From Antedon mediterranea (taxonomy: Eukaryota; Echinodermata; Crinoidea; Comatulida; Antedonidae): a stretch of DNA of 64,000 nt. The notes beneath the pieces are model-generated. The model saw nothing but the letters and a program-made list of their open reading frames with translations, searched no databases and was not told the origin of the DNA. Positions 41,501 to 48,225 of the stretch are shown in pieces; position 1 is the first letter of the stretch, and each line of letters begins with the position of its first letter. The stretch is from positions 19,070,922-19,134,921 of the forward strand of contig NC_092678.1 in the NCBI RefSeq assembly GCF_964355755.1. The letters run 5' to 3'. A program made the position numbers and the translations under genes.

Positions 41501-41709
41501 ATCGCACGTATAAATACTTAATGCGTAATAAATAAACAAATTACCTGATCCGGTGTTTTAAGCTGATGCATAAGTTCATAATCTGTTGCGGAACGTGGTC
41601 GAAAGCTAATAACGCTGCCGCGTACATCGTCGTCTAATAATTGAGGCTCCGATTGTCTATTTCCTTTTTTCTTCGCCTTCACCTTTTTCTTCTTCCTTAA
41701 CCCGTCCAT
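11417..41709 (-). CDS. ARM-type / PP1-motif / con80-like protein, ten coding exons, 1297 aa
   Basis: Minus-strand gene reconstructed by joining ten exons: 41709-41545, 39024-38923, 34807-34664, 29966-29760, 28336-28180, 26715-26529, 26317-23938, 17842-17625, 12286-12132 and 11595-11417. Each has AG acceptor and GT donor sites, and phases match at all nine junctions (total 3894 nt with TAA). Seen: lysine-rich start (residues 1-20); helical repeat region about 56-320 with ARM-like segments such as VLQKLGCRVIANVLA; acidic, serine-rich region 322-1114; C-terminal domain about 1115-1265. The C-terminus resembles the katanin p80 con80 domain, including a LILPVMDRL...VQLLVKKYG helix pair and a closing ECRSCYIWFSKIR segment. 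GILK (344-347) and RRVTF (365-369) match the SILK and RVxF docking motifs of protein phosphatase 1 regulators. Inference: a scaffold linking PP1 to a microtubule or ciliary con80 partner. No orthologue name is recognised. The gene model is firm; the domain names are less so. Confidence 0.88.
11596..12131 (-). other. Intron 9 of the ARM/con80-like gene
   Basis: Bounded by gtacta donor and ttatattatag acceptor. It contains the MITE at 11764-11944 and nothing else recognisable. Confidence 0.75.
11764..11944. mobile_element. MITE with AAGCTTGGTTCCCACTAG ends
   Basis: The left end AAGCTTGGTTCCCACTAG is inverted as CTAGTGGGAACCACGCTT. Subterminal inverted repeats (ACGCAAGGACGT, ACGCAACGCAAG) and a central CGCTTGTGATTGG inversion fold the 181-bp sequence. 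No open frame. Inserted in intron 9. Confidence 0.75.
12132..12286 (-). CDS. Coding exon 9 (residues 1187-1239), con80-like core
   Basis: A 155-nt exon between tgtaatttcag|AGCAAAG and CATAAAG|gtacta (one base carried). The segment TLSLSALILPVMDRL, then AAVELVQLLVKKYG, is the best match to the two core helices of the katanin p80 C-terminal domain (family pattern: L..C...LP....LL.S....Y...........I...F). Confidence 0.85.
12287..17624 (-). other. Intron 8 of the ARM/con80-like gene
   Basis: A 5.3-kb AT-rich intron. A stretch near 15580-15620 (TTTATAAAGCGCTTAATG) resembles a LINE/SINE 3' tail. No exon with paired splice sites was found; the small open frames are chance. Confidence 0.65.
17625..17842 (-). 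CDS. Coding exon 8 (residues 1115-1187), start of the con80-like domain
   Basis: A 218-nt exon between ttttttag|GCCGTG (phase 0) and GATGA|gtaagt (two bases carried). It encodes AVYDICTLWVNDRCVEAIET followed by a helix and a polar linker. The first helices correspond loosely to the opening of katanin con80 domains. Confidence 0.87.
17843..23937 (-). other. Intron 7 of the ARM/con80-like gene
   Basis: A 6.1-kb AT-rich intron with no coding signal. Near 23850-23862 a TTTATCCAGGTA motif matches one end of the MITE family at 34882-35066; near 20925-21040 a copy of a GTGTCC-rich repeat resembles 483-530. Confidence 0.65.
23938..26317 (-). CDS. Large coding exon 7 (residues 321-1114): acidic disordered region with SILK and RVxF motifs
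   Basis: A single 2380-nt exon open throughout, from ctttttatttcag|TGACAGC to ACAGAG|gtaaga (phase 0 end). The protein is rich in E, D and S with little hydrophobic content, so it is probably disordered. Near its start, GILK lies about 20 residues before RRVTF; this order and spacing match the SILK-RVxF pair used by many protein phosphatase 1 regulators. Further on are basic patches (KPKKKKEKRRSFYDNVEY), runs of acidic residues and SPxxSP-type clusters (SPSPPSSPISDYSP). Length, uninterrupted frame and biased composition leave no doubt that it is coding. Open frames on the opposite strand here are shadows. Confidence 0.96.
26529..26715 (-). CDS. Coding exon 6 (residues 259-321)
   Basis: A 187-nt exon between acattttag|ATTATGAGG and AGCAGACTG|gtacgc, leaving two bases for codon 321. 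It encodes a charged helical segment beginning DYEEEDAEKLTISALEVIDY, which closes the solenoid region. Confidence 0.85.
26874..27042. mobile_element. MITE with TCTACACTATCAAA ends
   Basis: TTCTACACTATCAAAG at the left is inverted as TTTGATAGTGTAGACAGAGC at the right; both ends continue with GACAA and a GTGATGTG block. Same family as 3566-3935. About 169 bp, no coding capacity. Confidence 0.75.
27511..27772. repeat. Direct duplication of about 85 bp
   Basis: The stretch beginning TTTCAATCAAACTACAAATT and ending CAGTATACTGTATA occurs at 27511-27597 and again at 27683-27772 with only a few differences. A recent local duplication inside intron 5. Confidence 0.8.
27911..28130 (+). mobile_element. 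tRNA-derived SINE, 5'-truncated copy
   Basis: Lacks the tRNA head but shares with 35863-36155 the blocks GTGCACTTTAAA, CTTTCGAGACGAGTAGGGGG, ACCCCGG and CTGGGCCCTCTGGGAGA...CTGAAGAGG...CAGTATAAA. A TA-rich insertion near 28015-28070 interrupts it. Confidence 0.75.
28180..28336 (-). CDS. Coding exon 5 (residues 207-259), ARM-like repeat
   Basis: A 157-nt exon between ttccacag|GCACCAGTT (phase 0) and ATGATGG|gttaat (one base carried into codon 259). It encodes a second ARM-like unit (NKVLQKLGCRVIANVLATM) after an amphipathic helix (ESGIQVVTHAMERHL). The donor is GT followed by TAAT, weaker than consensus, but exon 6 begins with exactly the two bases needed. Confidence 0.87.
28337..29759 (-). 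other. Intron 4 of the ARM/con80-like gene
   Basis: A 1.4-kb AT-rich intron. Near 28953-28985 TTTACATAGCGCCAGTGCGC resembles a LINE/SINE tail. No other feature seen. Confidence 0.65.
29760..29966 (-). CDS. Coding exon 4 (residues 138-206), ARM-like repeats
   Basis: A 207-nt exon, phase 0 at both ends, between caatag|GAACCG and CAAAAG|gttagg. It encodes alternating helices. REIQENGCLLLSNIAKF has the glycine-cysteine and hydrophobic pattern of an armadillo H2-H3 unit. Open frame, splice sites and continuity with exon 5 all support it. Confidence 0.87.
30657..30787. mobile_element. MITE with GCTGTAGCCACCAG ends
   Basis: AGTGCTGTAGCCACCA is inverted as TGGTGGCTACAGC at the right end. The interior shares GGTTGCAAGAAAAGAG and AAAGTGGTCAGGTTGAAACC with copies at 53946-54101 and 40285-40410. 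About 130 bp, no open frame. Confidence 0.75.
32501..32623. mobile_element. 123-bp palindrome (foldback element)
   Basis: CCTGCTTGTT...GAAATATCTACGTTCTGG is mirrored by CCAGAACGTAGATATTTC...AACAAGCAGG around a short loop containing GAGGCCGAAGGCCG. The inner 30 bp of each arm match perfectly; only the outer part has a few mismatches. It would form a long hairpin in intron RNA. Confidence 0.8.
32961..33233. repeat. Two-copy diverged tandem repeat of about 160 bp
   Basis: GTCTACTTATAATAGCTATA followed by GGGCTACCA.CAACCTAT.AATAGAC and AATAGCCAGTAACT occurs at 32961-33070 and 33119-33233. The surroundings (32815-33370) are made of shorter TAGNTA-type words, suggesting an older degraded array. 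Confidence 0.65.
34664..34807 (-). CDS. Coding exon 3 (residues 90-137)
   Basis: A 144-nt exon, phase 0 at both ends, between gtttttatag|GAAGTTGCA and TTTTCACTG|gtaaaa. It encodes 48 residues with helix-like hydrophobic spacing (VHFIKEFHLLE; VIKLLLDLLQFSL), in keeping with an alpha-solenoid. Confidence 0.82.
34882..35066. mobile_element. MITE with TACCTGGATAAA ends
   Basis: TTACCTGGATAAACCAACAT plus AGGCC at the left is inverted as GGCCTATTGGTACATTTATC plus CAGGTA at the right. Solitary ends of the same family occur near 8298, 8808, 10914 and 23850. Confidence 0.7.
35863..36155 (+). mobile_element. tRNA-Ser/Leu-derived SINE, full length
   Basis: The head has a pol III A box (GTGGCCGAGCGGTTAAG) and B box (GGGTTCGAGGC) about 50 nt apart with an extra arm, as in tRNA-Ser/Leu. 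The body (GGTTCTGGTGGTAGAACGAG, CTTTCGAGATGAGTAGGGGG, GGGCCCTCTGGGAGATCAG) is shared with copies at 27911-28130 and 39183-39459. Not a functional tRNA: the acceptor stem does not pair and no CCA-ready end follows. Confidence 0.85.
36893..37447. mobile_element. MITE with TTAAAGATGTATTGTCCC ends
   Basis: The left terminus TTAAAGATGTATTGTCCC is inverted at the right as GGGACAATAAATCTTTAA. The same ends bound the element at 52085-52418. The interior is AT-rich with no credible gene. Confidence 0.75.
37540..38880 (-). pseudogene. Diverged coding-like repeats, possibly a zinc-finger relic
   Basis: On the minus strand several 100-140 nt units recur, containing GAGAAACCTGGATTGTCAAC, CAGCAAAA.CAGCTGAAGAC and AACTTGCCAAAGTGTGTGG. 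Translations give pieces such as DCQLSQQKQLKTHILL and THEGRNHEDC, vaguely like C2H2 fingers, with stops between. One open piece (38430-38639) ends at a possible AATCAG|gtaatg donor in phase 0. Identity is uncertain; it could also be an old transposon. Confidence 0.3.
38923..39024 (-). CDS. Coding exon 2 (residues 56-89)
   Basis: A 102-nt exon, phase 0 at both ends, bounded by ttgtttag|ATGGCAAAT and TTAGAG|gtaaga. It encodes MANIASGLINKRLL and the start of the helical region. It is too short to appear as a stand-alone open frame and was found from the splice sites and phase agreement with exons 1 and 3. Confidence 0.8.
39183..39459 (-). mobile_element. tRNA-derived SINE, antisense copy
   Basis: The reverse complement starts with the tRNA-like head (GAGTGGCCGAGCGGTTAAGA) and carries the same body blocks as 35863-36155. 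The distal part is truncated or rearranged around a duplicated ACAGTGGCTGTG. Confidence 0.82.
40285..40410. mobile_element. Diverged copy of the GTAGCCACC MITE family
   Basis: Shares GTGGTCGCAA, CCTCTCTG, AAAGTGGTAGGGTTGAAACC, CACCAACCGTACTAGTGGCTA with 30657-30787. The left terminus is eroded. Confidence 0.6.
41545..41709 (-). CDS. Coding exon 1 of the ARM/con80-like gene (residues 1-55)
   Basis: Starts at ATG 41709-41707 and ends at a CAG|gtaatt donor in phase 0. The first residues are MDGLRKKKKVKAKKKG, a strongly basic stretch that could act as a nuclear or microtubule-binding tail (inference). The start is chosen because it is the first ATG of the open frame and the next exon continues in phase 0. 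A second ATG opens exon 2 and could serve as an alternative start. No TATA box is obvious upstream. Confidence 0.85.
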
Positions 41710-42009
41710 TCTTACCCTCGATCAAGATCACAGTTGATTGTTTTAATTGTTGCGATCAGAAACAAATCAAGAGATAGTTGTCGAAACTGTACAATTTATT
41801 CATCGCAGTTCACATCATGTTGTTACTTTCAGTCTAGTGCATTTGAGAATTCCTGAAAATATAAATGAAACCAACCCGATCATTTAACAACTTTTTATAT
41901 TTTAAATGTATTGGGGTATATGTTTTGCTTTTGCTTGTTACTGAATTGTTTAGCTAAGAGGACACCATTTAAAAGAATAAGTCCATCATCTGGACTTTCA
42001 TGGGACTAT

Positions 42010-42245
42010 TCAAGAGAAAATTATTACATATGAATAAGCAGATTTTGAAAGTTCTACATATCATGAAGAAAATCATTAAAGTAAAGTTGTTATATATTCA
42101 TGAGGAAAAATATGAAATACTCATGAGGAAAATGATTACATTGAGGAAAATTATTACATATTCATGAGGAAAACAATTACATATTCATGAGGAAAATAAT
42201 TACATATTTATGAGGAAAATATTTACATATTCATGAGGAAAATCA
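42010..42245. repeat. Array of a 23-bp TTACATATTCATGAGGAAAA unit, copy 1
   Basis: About seven imperfect copies of ATTACATATTCATGAGGAAA plus 2-4 nt. The same unit makes a second array at 43931-44305. Confidence 0.85.
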
Positions 42246-42407
42246 CTTTCTTGCATATCTTTGTCGATCAAAGTTTAGAAAAAGATTATGATGAAAATAT
42301 ATATAAATTGTCTTTTTCAGCTTGTTTAAAGACTTTAATGTTTTGTTGTTTTTTTTGTTGCTATTTTTAATTGTAATGAATATTAATATGATTTATTTTC
42401 AATGGGT

Positions 42408-42740
42408 GATGCACGGCCATACTGCGTTGAAACACCGGTTCTCGTCAGATCACCGAAGTTAAGCAACGTTGGGCCCGGTTGCGTTCTGGATGCATGGAGA
42501 CCGTCTAGAAATCGTGGCGGGTGCTGTATATACTGGAGAGTGATGGTGTAATGGTAATATCGGACTAGCATGTGATAGGCATGGGTTCGAGGTTATCTGT
42601 ACCATACTAATTGCATCCTTAGGCAAGATGCTTTACTCTCATTGCCTAATCTGGTAGGCGCTGCACTGCTGGCTGCCGTGGGTCCGTGGAGGGCCTAATC
42701 CGAATTTCCTCACTGAGGACAAATATTAATACAAAATACA
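42408..42740 (+). mobile_element. Chimeric SINE: 5S rRNA-derived head plus tRNA-like part
   Basis: The first 120 nt (42408-42530) are clearly 5S-derived: GGCCATACTGCGTTGAAACA, CTCGTCAGATCACCGAAGTT, AAGCAACGTTGGGCCCGGTT, GGAGACCGTCTAG and GGGTGCTGTA. They are followed by a tRNA-like module with an A-box-like TGGTGTAATGG and B-box-like GGGTTCGAGG (42544-42593). A body follows with GGCAAGATGCTTTACTCTCA plus TTGCC, and an A-rich tail. This order (5S, tRNA, body) is that of AmnSINE1-type elements. The 5S part has substitutions in conserved loops, so it is not a working rRNA gene. Confidence 0.85.
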
Positions 42741-43930
42741 AAAAAAATACAAATGAATCAAATTTTCCAATTAAAAAAAAAAATATTACTGTTTTTTCAT
42801 ACTGATTTTTGCATTTTTAACAATATAATGTATTTAAACACAGAAGAAAGCATTGATTAGCTATGAATGAATGCTTTGTTTTTAAAGCTGTAACAAGTGT
42901 ATATAATGTCCATTTATTATTATTTCCAAACAGATGGCAAACATTTTCACTGATAACCAAATAAATCATATCAAATTGCCAATAAATTCCTAATGTACCG
43001 GTATTGTATTTTCTCAAAATGTTTACGGTATTATGTTGTACAAATTTCGAGAAATATAAGTCATCCAATAAAAAATAAGACACATAATTTTAAAAACTAT
43101 GACTTATAATATTAAGTTAGATGATAATGAATATGAAAAAAAATGTAGGATTTAAAAACAATACATTAAAATAATAAAATAGATGATAATGAATATGAAC
43201 AAAAACATGTATTTGAAATCATGAACAATACACAGAAATGACATGGCATAATATTCTATTGTACTCCTGAAATGATTAAATCAAAAGTAAAATTGTTATA
43301 GCATGCAAAACAATTATTAATATATTAAATTATTATCATGATAGCCATTTATGCTGTTATTATTATTACACATTTCGTTGATCAAATTATCAAATACTGA
43401 AAATGAAAACAACCTTTCTAATTGCTAATCCAAAAACAATTTTCATTTGTTCTGATAAAAATGACAAAGCGTATTTAAAATGATTATCAATAATAAGATA
43501 AAAAAATTAAAATACTCTGGAAAGGTCAAGAACAGATTTATGCGTTTATTTTCAACACTGATGATCAACCGAAACATTCCACGTCACAAATCTGTTACGT
43601 TTTTACTGTGATTTTATAATCGTATCGAACAGTTCGTTTGTGACCTTAAAAAATGTATATTTTTTTTAATTGACCTTAAATACTTTCAGTAACACAATTA
43701 TTGGTTTCTCTAGGAAGGCTACATTGCGTAATTAATTTCCCCCTTGGGAAGACCCCTGATACATTAATTATATCCTATGATAACTAATCGTTTTCCATCG
43801 CACATACTGTAGTTGTAATGTAGAGCTGTAAAACAGCATATGATAAGTAGAAGGGACAGTTGGTGAATTAGGTACAGTATGTTGTATGATACAATCTGTA
43901 AATATAATGCCTTTTTTAGCCATACTCAAG

Positions 43931-44305
43931 AAACATTACATACTGTATTCATGAAGAAAATTATTACATATTCATGAGGAAATTATTATATATTCATGAG
44001 AAAAATTATATACTCACAAGAAATATTATTACATATTCATTAGGACAATTATATTACATATTTATGATAAATATGTCTACATATTCGCATGAGGAAAGTT
44101 ATTACATATTCATGAGGAAAATCATTACATATTCATGAGGAAAATCATTACATATTCATGAGGAAAGTCAATACATATTCATGAGGAAAGTCAATACATA
44201 TTCATGAGGAAAATTATTACATACTCATGAGGTAAAATTTGTACAATCATGAGGAAAAGCATTATTTTTATCAGGAAAATTATTACATATTTATGAGAAA
44301 TGATA
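43931..44305. repeat. Array of the 23-bp TTACATATTCATGAGGAAAA unit, copy 2
   Basis: About fourteen copies; the central six (44100-44225) are nearly identical and the edges degenerate. Ends about 275 bp before the long inverted-repeat element. Confidence 0.88.
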
Positions 44306-44580
44306 ATCTTTATATCTTTAATCATAAATGTGAAAGACGATAATTTCATTAAAAAAAAACTTAAAAATTCATTTTAGTAGAATGAAAACATGTGAATACA
44401 TGACATGGTAAAAATAACAGAGTTTATAGAAATGTTATTCTACAGCATTATATGTACATTTTGTTTACTCTAAGTTAGCAATTTTAACTCAAGATAATCA
44501 TAATCATACTATATTTATTACAGCGAACTTGCCTTTTAACTGCGTCGGAGAAGAATAGAAAAATAAATAATATAGTAGGG

Positions 44581-45580
44581 TAGGAAGGAGGGGTTACCGT
44601 GCACCCCCATGATGTATTTTTTTAATGTACATTTTTGTAATCCTGAATATATGTAATTAACATTTTTTGATGTTCCCAAGACGAAATATTGTCCCATGGG
44701 GTTTTTTGAGGGCCATTTTGGTGGCCATCTTGGATTTATCAAAATCATAAATATAGACGGTACTTGACAAAGACTGATCATAGAGGTCTGATTTTGGTCT
44801 TAAATTGTTCAGAATATGCACATTTCTATGTACTATAATGAAAAGTTTTTGTTCAAAATGGCCGTAAATGCCACTTTTGACCTTTGACCTTGTTTTTACA
44901 TAAGGGTCATATCTTGGTAACCCCTGGTCATAAAGATTTTATTTTTGTCTTAAATTGTTCAGAATATCCATTTTTATATTCGCTTTAATGGAACATATTT
45001 TTGAAATTTGACGGTAAATATCATTTTTGACCTTTGACATTATTCCATAACGATTTTCGCAATAATTTAGGTTATTTTTGTATTCGACCTATATCTTGAC
45101 AACGAGTGATCATAGAGGTTTGATTTTGGTCTTATATTGTTCAGAATATGCACTTTCCTATGTACTATAATAAAACATTTTCATACAAAATGACCGGAAA
45201 TACGACTTTTGACCTTTGACCTCGTTTTTACATAAGGGTCATATCTCGGTAACCAATGGTCATAATGATTTTATTTTTGTTTTAAATTGTTCAGAGTATC
45301 CATATTTATATTAGCTTTAATGAAACATATTTTTGAAATTTGATGGAAAATATCATTTTTGACCTTTGACATTATTTCCACCCGAGGGTCATATCTCGGT
45401 AACCCCTGGTCATAAAGACTTTATTTTTGTCATAAATTGTTCAGAATATCCATATTTATATAAGATTTAATGAAACATATTTTTGAAATTTGATGGAAAA
45501 TATCACTTTTGACATTATTTCCACCCGAGGGTCATATCTCGGTAACCCCTGGTCATAAAGACTTTATTTTTGTCATAAAT
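44581..45580. repeat. Left arm of the long inverted repeat
   Basis: Outer end TAGGAAGGAGGGGTTACCGT. An 81-aa open frame in this arm has a near-identical partner in the other arm, which is a consequence of the inverted repeat and not a gene. Confidence 0.88.
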
Positions 45581-45619
45581 TGAGACAATAACAAAATTAA
45601 TGTCAACATCTTCATAATC

Positions 45620-46140
45620 TTAATTTATTTTGGAAACAGTACTGATAGACGGCTACAAAAATACATTCTAATCAAATTCTATTCTTCATTAAATAATGGA
45701 AAATTTAGGGAAAGAAAAGGGGATAATTGTATTTTACACGTGGATGGTATTCTTGACATAACACTGGATCTGAGGACAGGTACCTTCCACCCATATACAC
45801 CAAACCAAACAATACGCCATTATATGTACATCGTGAAAGTAATCATCGGCCACCAATTACGCAATATACCACTAGCAATAAATAAACGACTCTTCAAACA
45901 TCTCATCCGATGAAAATTCGTTTAATGCAGCAATACCTCAGTACCAAGAAGCACATAATGGATATGAACATGAGCTACACCTGAACAAGCAACCAAAAAG
46001 AAAACCCGAAACAGAAACATCATTTGGTTCAATCCTCCGTACAGCAAAACGTAAAGACCAATATCGGACCCAAATTTTTATATTTAGTGGATGAGTGTTT
46101 CTCACAAGGCCATAATCTCCGAAAGACTTTTAATGTTGGC
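45620..46140 (+). pseudogene. Penelope-like retroelement fragment
   Basis: Translations across frames give VDGILDITLDLRTGTFHPY, then IIGHQLRNIPLAINKRLF, RNIIWFNPPYS and NVKTNIGPKFLYLVDECFSQ plus GHNLRK. These blocks match the conserved stretch between reverse transcriptase and GIY-YIG domains of Penelope-like elements (LDVTFDL..GTY.PY; IIWFNPPFS.NVKTNIG..F). At least two frame changes and several stops show decay. It lies inside the long inverted-repeat element. Confidence 0.65.
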
Positions 46141-46840
46141 ATTGATTGCTGGTGGTATCTACAATATCTAAGGTTACGCACGGTATACTTATGGTCAAAC
46201 TTTAGAGGGTCTGCCAGGGCCAAGGCAGGGTACAGATAGTTTGTAATAGGTTGGTATTCCTTACAATGTGCTAAATCATATAACATTGGTTGCTGGTGGT
46301 ATCTACAATATCTAAGCTAGACTAGTTGGAGGAAGAGGGTCTCTAGTCAACATTTAGAGGGGTCTGCCAGGGCCAAGGCAGTGTACAGATAGTTTGTAAT
46401 AGAGGTCATTTGGTATTCCTTACAATGTGCTAAATCATATAACATTGGTTGCTGGTGGTATCTACAATATCTAAGCTAGGCTAGTTGGGAGAAGGGGGTC
46501 GTTAGTCGAACTTTAGAGGGGTCTGCCAGGGCCAAGGCAGTGTACAGATAGTCTGTAATAGGTCATTTGGTATTTCTTACTATGTGCTAAATCATATAAC
46601 ATTGGCTGCTGGTGGTATCTACAATATCTAATCTAGGCCATTTGTGGGAAGGGAGGTCTCTAGTCGAACTTTAGAGGGGTCTGCCAGGGCCAAGGCAGTG
46701 TACAGATAGTCTGTAATAGGTCATTTGGTATTTCTTACTATGTGCTAAATCATATAACATTGGCTGCTGGTGGTATCTACAATATCTAATCTAGGCCATT
46801 TGTGGGAAGGGGGGGGGGGGGGTCTCTAGTCGAACTTTTA
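46128..46840. repeat. Tandem repeat, unit about 158 bp, over four copies
   Basis: GCTGGTGGTATCTACAATAT starts at 46148, 46292, 46451, 46608 and 46766 (spacings 144, 159, 157 and 158). Units contain GGGGTCTGCCAGGGCCAAGG and end with a poly-G stretch at 46808-46820. The last two copies are nearly identical. The first copy follows directly on the Penelope-like fragment. Confidence 0.88.
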
Positions 46841-47306
46841 GTCTGTCGTTACCCATTTAGTATTGTATGAACACAACTTGTTCATTTGGCATTAATTTTG
46901 AGTGGTACCTCACTCAGCTATGCTATCACCATTTGTAGGCCCTCCCTCGTGGGGGGAGGGGGGTCTGGTGGGCCTATTGCAGAGGACAAAATGTTTAGTG
47001 ATATGATTTTGGTATATAGGTTGCAAATGGGCATCCCATGGTGGTGAAATTAGGTGGTATCTCTCTCATCTAATTGGTGCCGATTTGTTAGCACCTTTCG
47101 TGCCCCCCGGTATAGACGCAGCAGGGGGTACCCGGCAGACTTCCATTTACATTGACTTCAAGTGACCTCCAATTAACACACTTAAATAGTCAGATATTGG
47201 TACCTAGCTCATCTAACCAAATGTATCTGGGCTGCCTGTCTACAGCCATTTACTGAGTATTCAGTACAGTAATACAATAAATACTAAGCGGTCAGAAGAT
47301 GCTACT

Positions 47307-47840
47307 AATCAATCAATCAATCAATCATTCGATTTATATAGCGCCATTCCAACAGTCATTGCTCATGGTGCTACCAAAAATATCAGAAAGTGTGAGTTTT
47401 GAGTAGTGACTTAAAGGTGCTCAATAATGATGTTTGTTTAATGTTCAAAGATAGGTGGTTCCAGCAGTACTGAAAGTCCGGTCTCCCCAACTATGTTTGC
47501 GCCTCTGAATGTCCAGTAGCACCTGATGACTAGATCTTATTTCTCGCTTTCTCTTATTGATTGTCGATCATTCTGAGAGGTATTTGAGAGCGCAACTATT
47601 TATGCATCGGAGCACCAGCAGGATCTTAAATTGAACACGCAAATCCACTCCAAATACGAATGCCTCGGTCTTTTCATTAAGCTTGAGGAAGTTTAAGCCC
47701 ATCCATGTCCTAATCTCAGCAGTGCATGCTTCTAAACGTTTTACGGCGGTCAGAATCTCAGTCTGACGGGGCTTGACAGAAACATAAATTTGTATATCAT
47801 GAAGTTGACCAGGAATATGTCCTCTATACATTTGACCTTA
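47307..47840 (-). pseudogene. CR1/L2-like LINE 3' fragment with internal deletion
   Basis: The minus-strand frame (47831-47568) reads HDIQIYVSVKP, then AVKRLEACTAEIRTWMGLNF and LKLNEKTEAFVFG, the reverse transcriptase region just after the YADD box, here decayed to LHDIQ. It jumps to VDLRVQFKILLVLRCINS, normally about 100 residues further on, so there is an internal deletion. Downstream come a GDRTFS block, TTTATATAGCGCC-type tail sequence and (AATC)n at 47307-47328, the usual microsatellite 3' end of CR1/L2 elements. Confidence 0.75.
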
Positions 47841-47940
47841 GAGGGTTAGATGAAGGCACTTCCTCTTATTTGGAAATTTCCTGATGTAGGGCGTGCCAAA
47901 CTGTCATTTAATCATTAAAACAAGATATCACACTAGTATG

Positions 47941-48093
47941 AATGAACTACAAGGGCATGGTGACAGGACAGTCTGGTCATGCAGTCCTATTCTTTCAGCC
48001 CATCTTATTGATCTAGTTGAGAAAACGACCATGGAGTTGAAAGAGTATGAAGATGATGAACAAGAAATTGAATTTGAGGTGGACGATGACTGA
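47941..48093 (+). pseudogene. Unidentified coding-like fragment with acidic C-terminus
   Basis: Open frame MNELQGHGDRTVWSC through LIDLVEKTTMELKEYEDD to an EFEVDDD end and TGA. The composition differs from random AT-rich frames and the tail is typical of real proteins. It lies just inside the right arm of the long inverted-repeat element, so it may be a captured host exon or the relic of the element's own protein. Not recognised. Confidence 0.3.
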
Positions 48094-48225
48094 ACATCTA
48101 TTGCAGTAACTTGATAAATGGGTTTTGAATGAGTAGTTATGTAGACCTACATATACATAGTTTTATTTTGAAAACAGAAACATTCTTACTATATAAGAAT
48201 TCTGTGAAAATTGAGGTCCTCACTC

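Larger units (their letters stand above)
39025..41544 (-). other. Intron 1 of the ARM/con80-like gene
   Basis: A 2.5-kb intron with a reverse tRNA-derived SINE (39183-39459) and a diverged GTAGCCACC-type MITE (about 40285-40410). No exon seen. Confidence 0.7.

Noticed and set aside
42408-42530. Functional 5S rRNA gene
   Set aside because: Conserved positions are altered and it continues into a tRNA-like module and SINE body with an A-rich tail.
44536-44781. 81-codon frame and its copy at 49048-49257 as a duplicated gene
   Set aside because: Both lie in the arms of a long inverted repeat; identity is explained by the arms, with no domain or codon signal.
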